Assembly (NCBI GenBank): GCA_034437315.1 | Contig: DAOTUC010000090.1 | Location: forward strand, 1 to 13,493 | Length of the DNA: 13,493 nucleotides | Direction of reading: 5' to 3' | Source of the DNA: DSAR01 sp034437315 | GTDB taxonomy: Bacteria; Chloroflexota; Anaerolineae; B4-G1 | Shown: positions 12,313 to 13,493 of the stretch, piece after piece | Numbering within the stretch: the first letter of the stretch is position 1 | Layout of the letters: each line of letters opens with the position of its first letter | Position numbers and translations under genes: made by a program | The notes under the pieces: model-generated | Seen by the model: the letters and a program-made list of their open reading frames with translations, nothing else | What the model was told of the DNA's origin: nothing | The model's database searches: none

Positions 12313-13493
12313 GTGTTTACCCGGTTCTGGCAATGGATGCGCGCACCTTTACAATTGAATCGTGCTTTCCCCTGGCTCCTGCTCCTGCTCCTGCTGGCGG
12401 TGGGGCCTGGGGTGGGGCCTGGCTTGATGGAGACGGCGTGGACGACGCGACCGGCGCGGGCCTACGAGTACGCATTCCCACCGTACCCGCTCGAATACGA
12501 GCGTTTCGGCGTGTGCGGGACGCCCAGCGCCAAGTATGACGTGGCGGCGTTGGGCGCGGGCTGGTACGTCTACTGGGGCGCCCGCCCCGACCCACCGCAC
12601 CCGGAGGGGATGGGGGCGCTGCAGATCTTCCGCGTCGATTGCGCCGCCTCTCCGCCGCGGCCCGTGCAGGACAAGGCTGCCATCAGGTCGATCATCCAGG
12701 CGAACCCGGCCACGGTCTGGCGGGTGGGCAACGAGCCGGACTCTCCCTGGATGGACGATTGCACGCCGGACGAGTACGCCCAGGTCTACCACGAGCTGTA
12801 CCACTTGATCAAGGGTGTGGATCCGCTGGCGCAGGTAGCCCTCGGCGGGCTGGTCCAGGCGACGCCGCTGCGGCTGTTATACCTCGATTTCGTGTGGCAG
12901 GCCTACGGCGACCGCTACGGCGCCGACATGCCGGTCGACGTGTGGACGGTGCACAGTTTCATCCTCCCAGAGACCCGCACCGGGTGGGGGGCCAACATCC
13001 CGGCCGGGATGGGGCGTTACGCTCACCTGGGGATCGAATACGAGATCCGCGATCACGACGACGTGGACGTCTTCGTCGAGCGTTTCGTCGAGTTCCGCCG
13101 CTGGATGGCTGCGCACGGGCAGCGGGATAAGCCGCTCATCGCGCCGGAGTACGGCATCCTGATGTGGCCTGAGATCATGGACGAGGATGGCGAGGATTTC
13201 GGCGACGAGCGGGTGATCGACTTTATGTACGCCACGTTTGACTTTTTCCTGACCGCGACCGACGAGCAGATCGGTTATCCGGCCGACGGCGACCGGCTGG
13301 TGCAGGCCTGGGCCTGGTACAGCCTGGACGACAACGCCTACCACGACGGCCAGGTGATCGACTGGGGCTACGGCGGCGATCTCTTCACCGGGGCCTACAC
13401 CAAGACGCTGACCGGTCTGGGCGAGGCCTACGCGGCCTACGTCCACGGGCGGCTGGGGACCGGGCCGGCTTACACCGATCTCTACCTGCGCCG
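12313..13493 (+). CDS. Secreted clan-A glycoside hydrolase-like protein, 3' end missing
   Basis: The first 393 residues are present and the gene continues past the window. A basic N-terminus and a leucine-rich hydrophobic stretch (about 22-40) form a signal peptide; mature protein probably starts near ARAYEYAFP. The rest reads as a TIM-barrel glycosidase. WRVGNEPD places a likely acid/base at E141 (the NEP motif of clan GH-A), and PLIAPEYGIL places a likely nucleophile at E279. WTVHSF and WAWYSL are further barrel-like aromatic strands. The closest recalled groups are GH39/GH5-like and Asl1-like (Glyco_hydro_cc) catalytic cores. The substrate cannot be told. The start is GTG 12313 with GGGAGGA 8 nt upstream. 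The signal-peptide region contains slippage-prone repeats (CTCCTG three times; GTGGGGCCTGG twice). Confidence 0.78.
   Translation, partial: MFTRFWQWMRAPLQLNRAFPWLLLLLLLAVGPGVGPGLMETAWTTRPARAYEYAFPPYPLEYERFGVCGTPSAKYDVAALGAGWYVYWGARPDPPHPEGMGALQIFRVDCAASPPRPVQDKAAIRSIIQANPATVWRVGNEPDSPWMDDCTPDEYAQVYHELYHLIKGVDPLAQVALGGLVQATPLRLLYLDFVWQAYGDRYGADMPVDVWTVHSFILPETRTGWGANIPAGMGRYAHLGIEYEIRDHDDVDVFVERFVEFRRWMAAHGQRDKPLIAPEYGILMWPEIMDEDGEDFGDERVIDFMYATFDFFLTATDEQIGYPADGDRLVQAWAWYSLDDNAYHDGQVIDWGYGGDLFTGAYTKTLTGLGEAYAAYVHGRLGTGPAYTDLYLR

Noticed and set aside
12349..13446. Open frames on the minus strand and in other frames over the glycosidase gene
   Set aside because: The plus frame from GTG 12313 has a signal peptide, a ribosome binding site and glycosidase motifs through to the window edge. 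The others have none of these.

Overview
The window looks like chromosomal DNA of a member of the Chloroflexota, most likely the Anaerolineae/Caldilineae side. The reasons are the fairly GC-rich coding DNA, a membrane-anchored RNase Y next to a RecX with a long N-terminal extension, LysM-M23 peptidases, secreted PKD/DUF11/CARDB/beta-propeller proteins carrying the motif YLPLVMR, a Pro/Thr-rich stalk protein, and short G-rich tandem repeats. The phylum is inferred from recalled family habits, not from a search.

Layout: (1) 1-379: the first codons of a leftward gene at the edge, then a divergent region with an extended -10 promoter and a roughly 200-nt leader. (2) 380-2799: two tandem paralogous envelope genes, each with one membrane anchor, two LysM domains and a complete M23 endopeptidase domain, closed by a 20-bp palindromic terminator that also serves the convergent rny. 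(3) 3023-5211, minus strand: recX and rny, 17 bp apart and probably translationally coupled. (4) 5212-6568: a 1.36-kb gene-free island between recX and recA, packed with repeats. It holds two small palindromic elements that look like MITEs with target-site duplications, a nearly identical inverted repeat pair (67 of 69 aligned positions plus a 14-bp indel), a second inverted pair, and terminator hairpins. (5) 6569-7498, minus strand: a short RecA that lacks the N-terminal polymerisation segment and ends in a basic tail. (6) 7770-8528: a LabA-like NYN ribonuclease with an OST-HTH domain, divergent from recA. (7) 8595-12229: a secreted PKD/DUF11/propeller protein, a 5'-truncated DUF11/CARDB piece separated from it by an array of seven 8-bp units that supplies the stop codon, and a small proline-rich protein with an LPNAGG sorting-like tail. 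(8) 12313-13493: the start of a secreted clan-A glycoside hydrolase-like protein that runs off the edge.

The genes form two themes: envelope remodelling and cell-surface proteins (regions 2, 7 and 8), and recombination plus RNA turnover (recA, recX, rny, the NYN protein). I found no complete new defence or biosynthetic system. The points most worth following up are the recA-recX repeat island, the divergent RecA, a 29-bp promoter block shared by the NYN gene and the glycoside hydrolase gene (24 of 29 identical), and the octamer array that splits the surface-protein genes.
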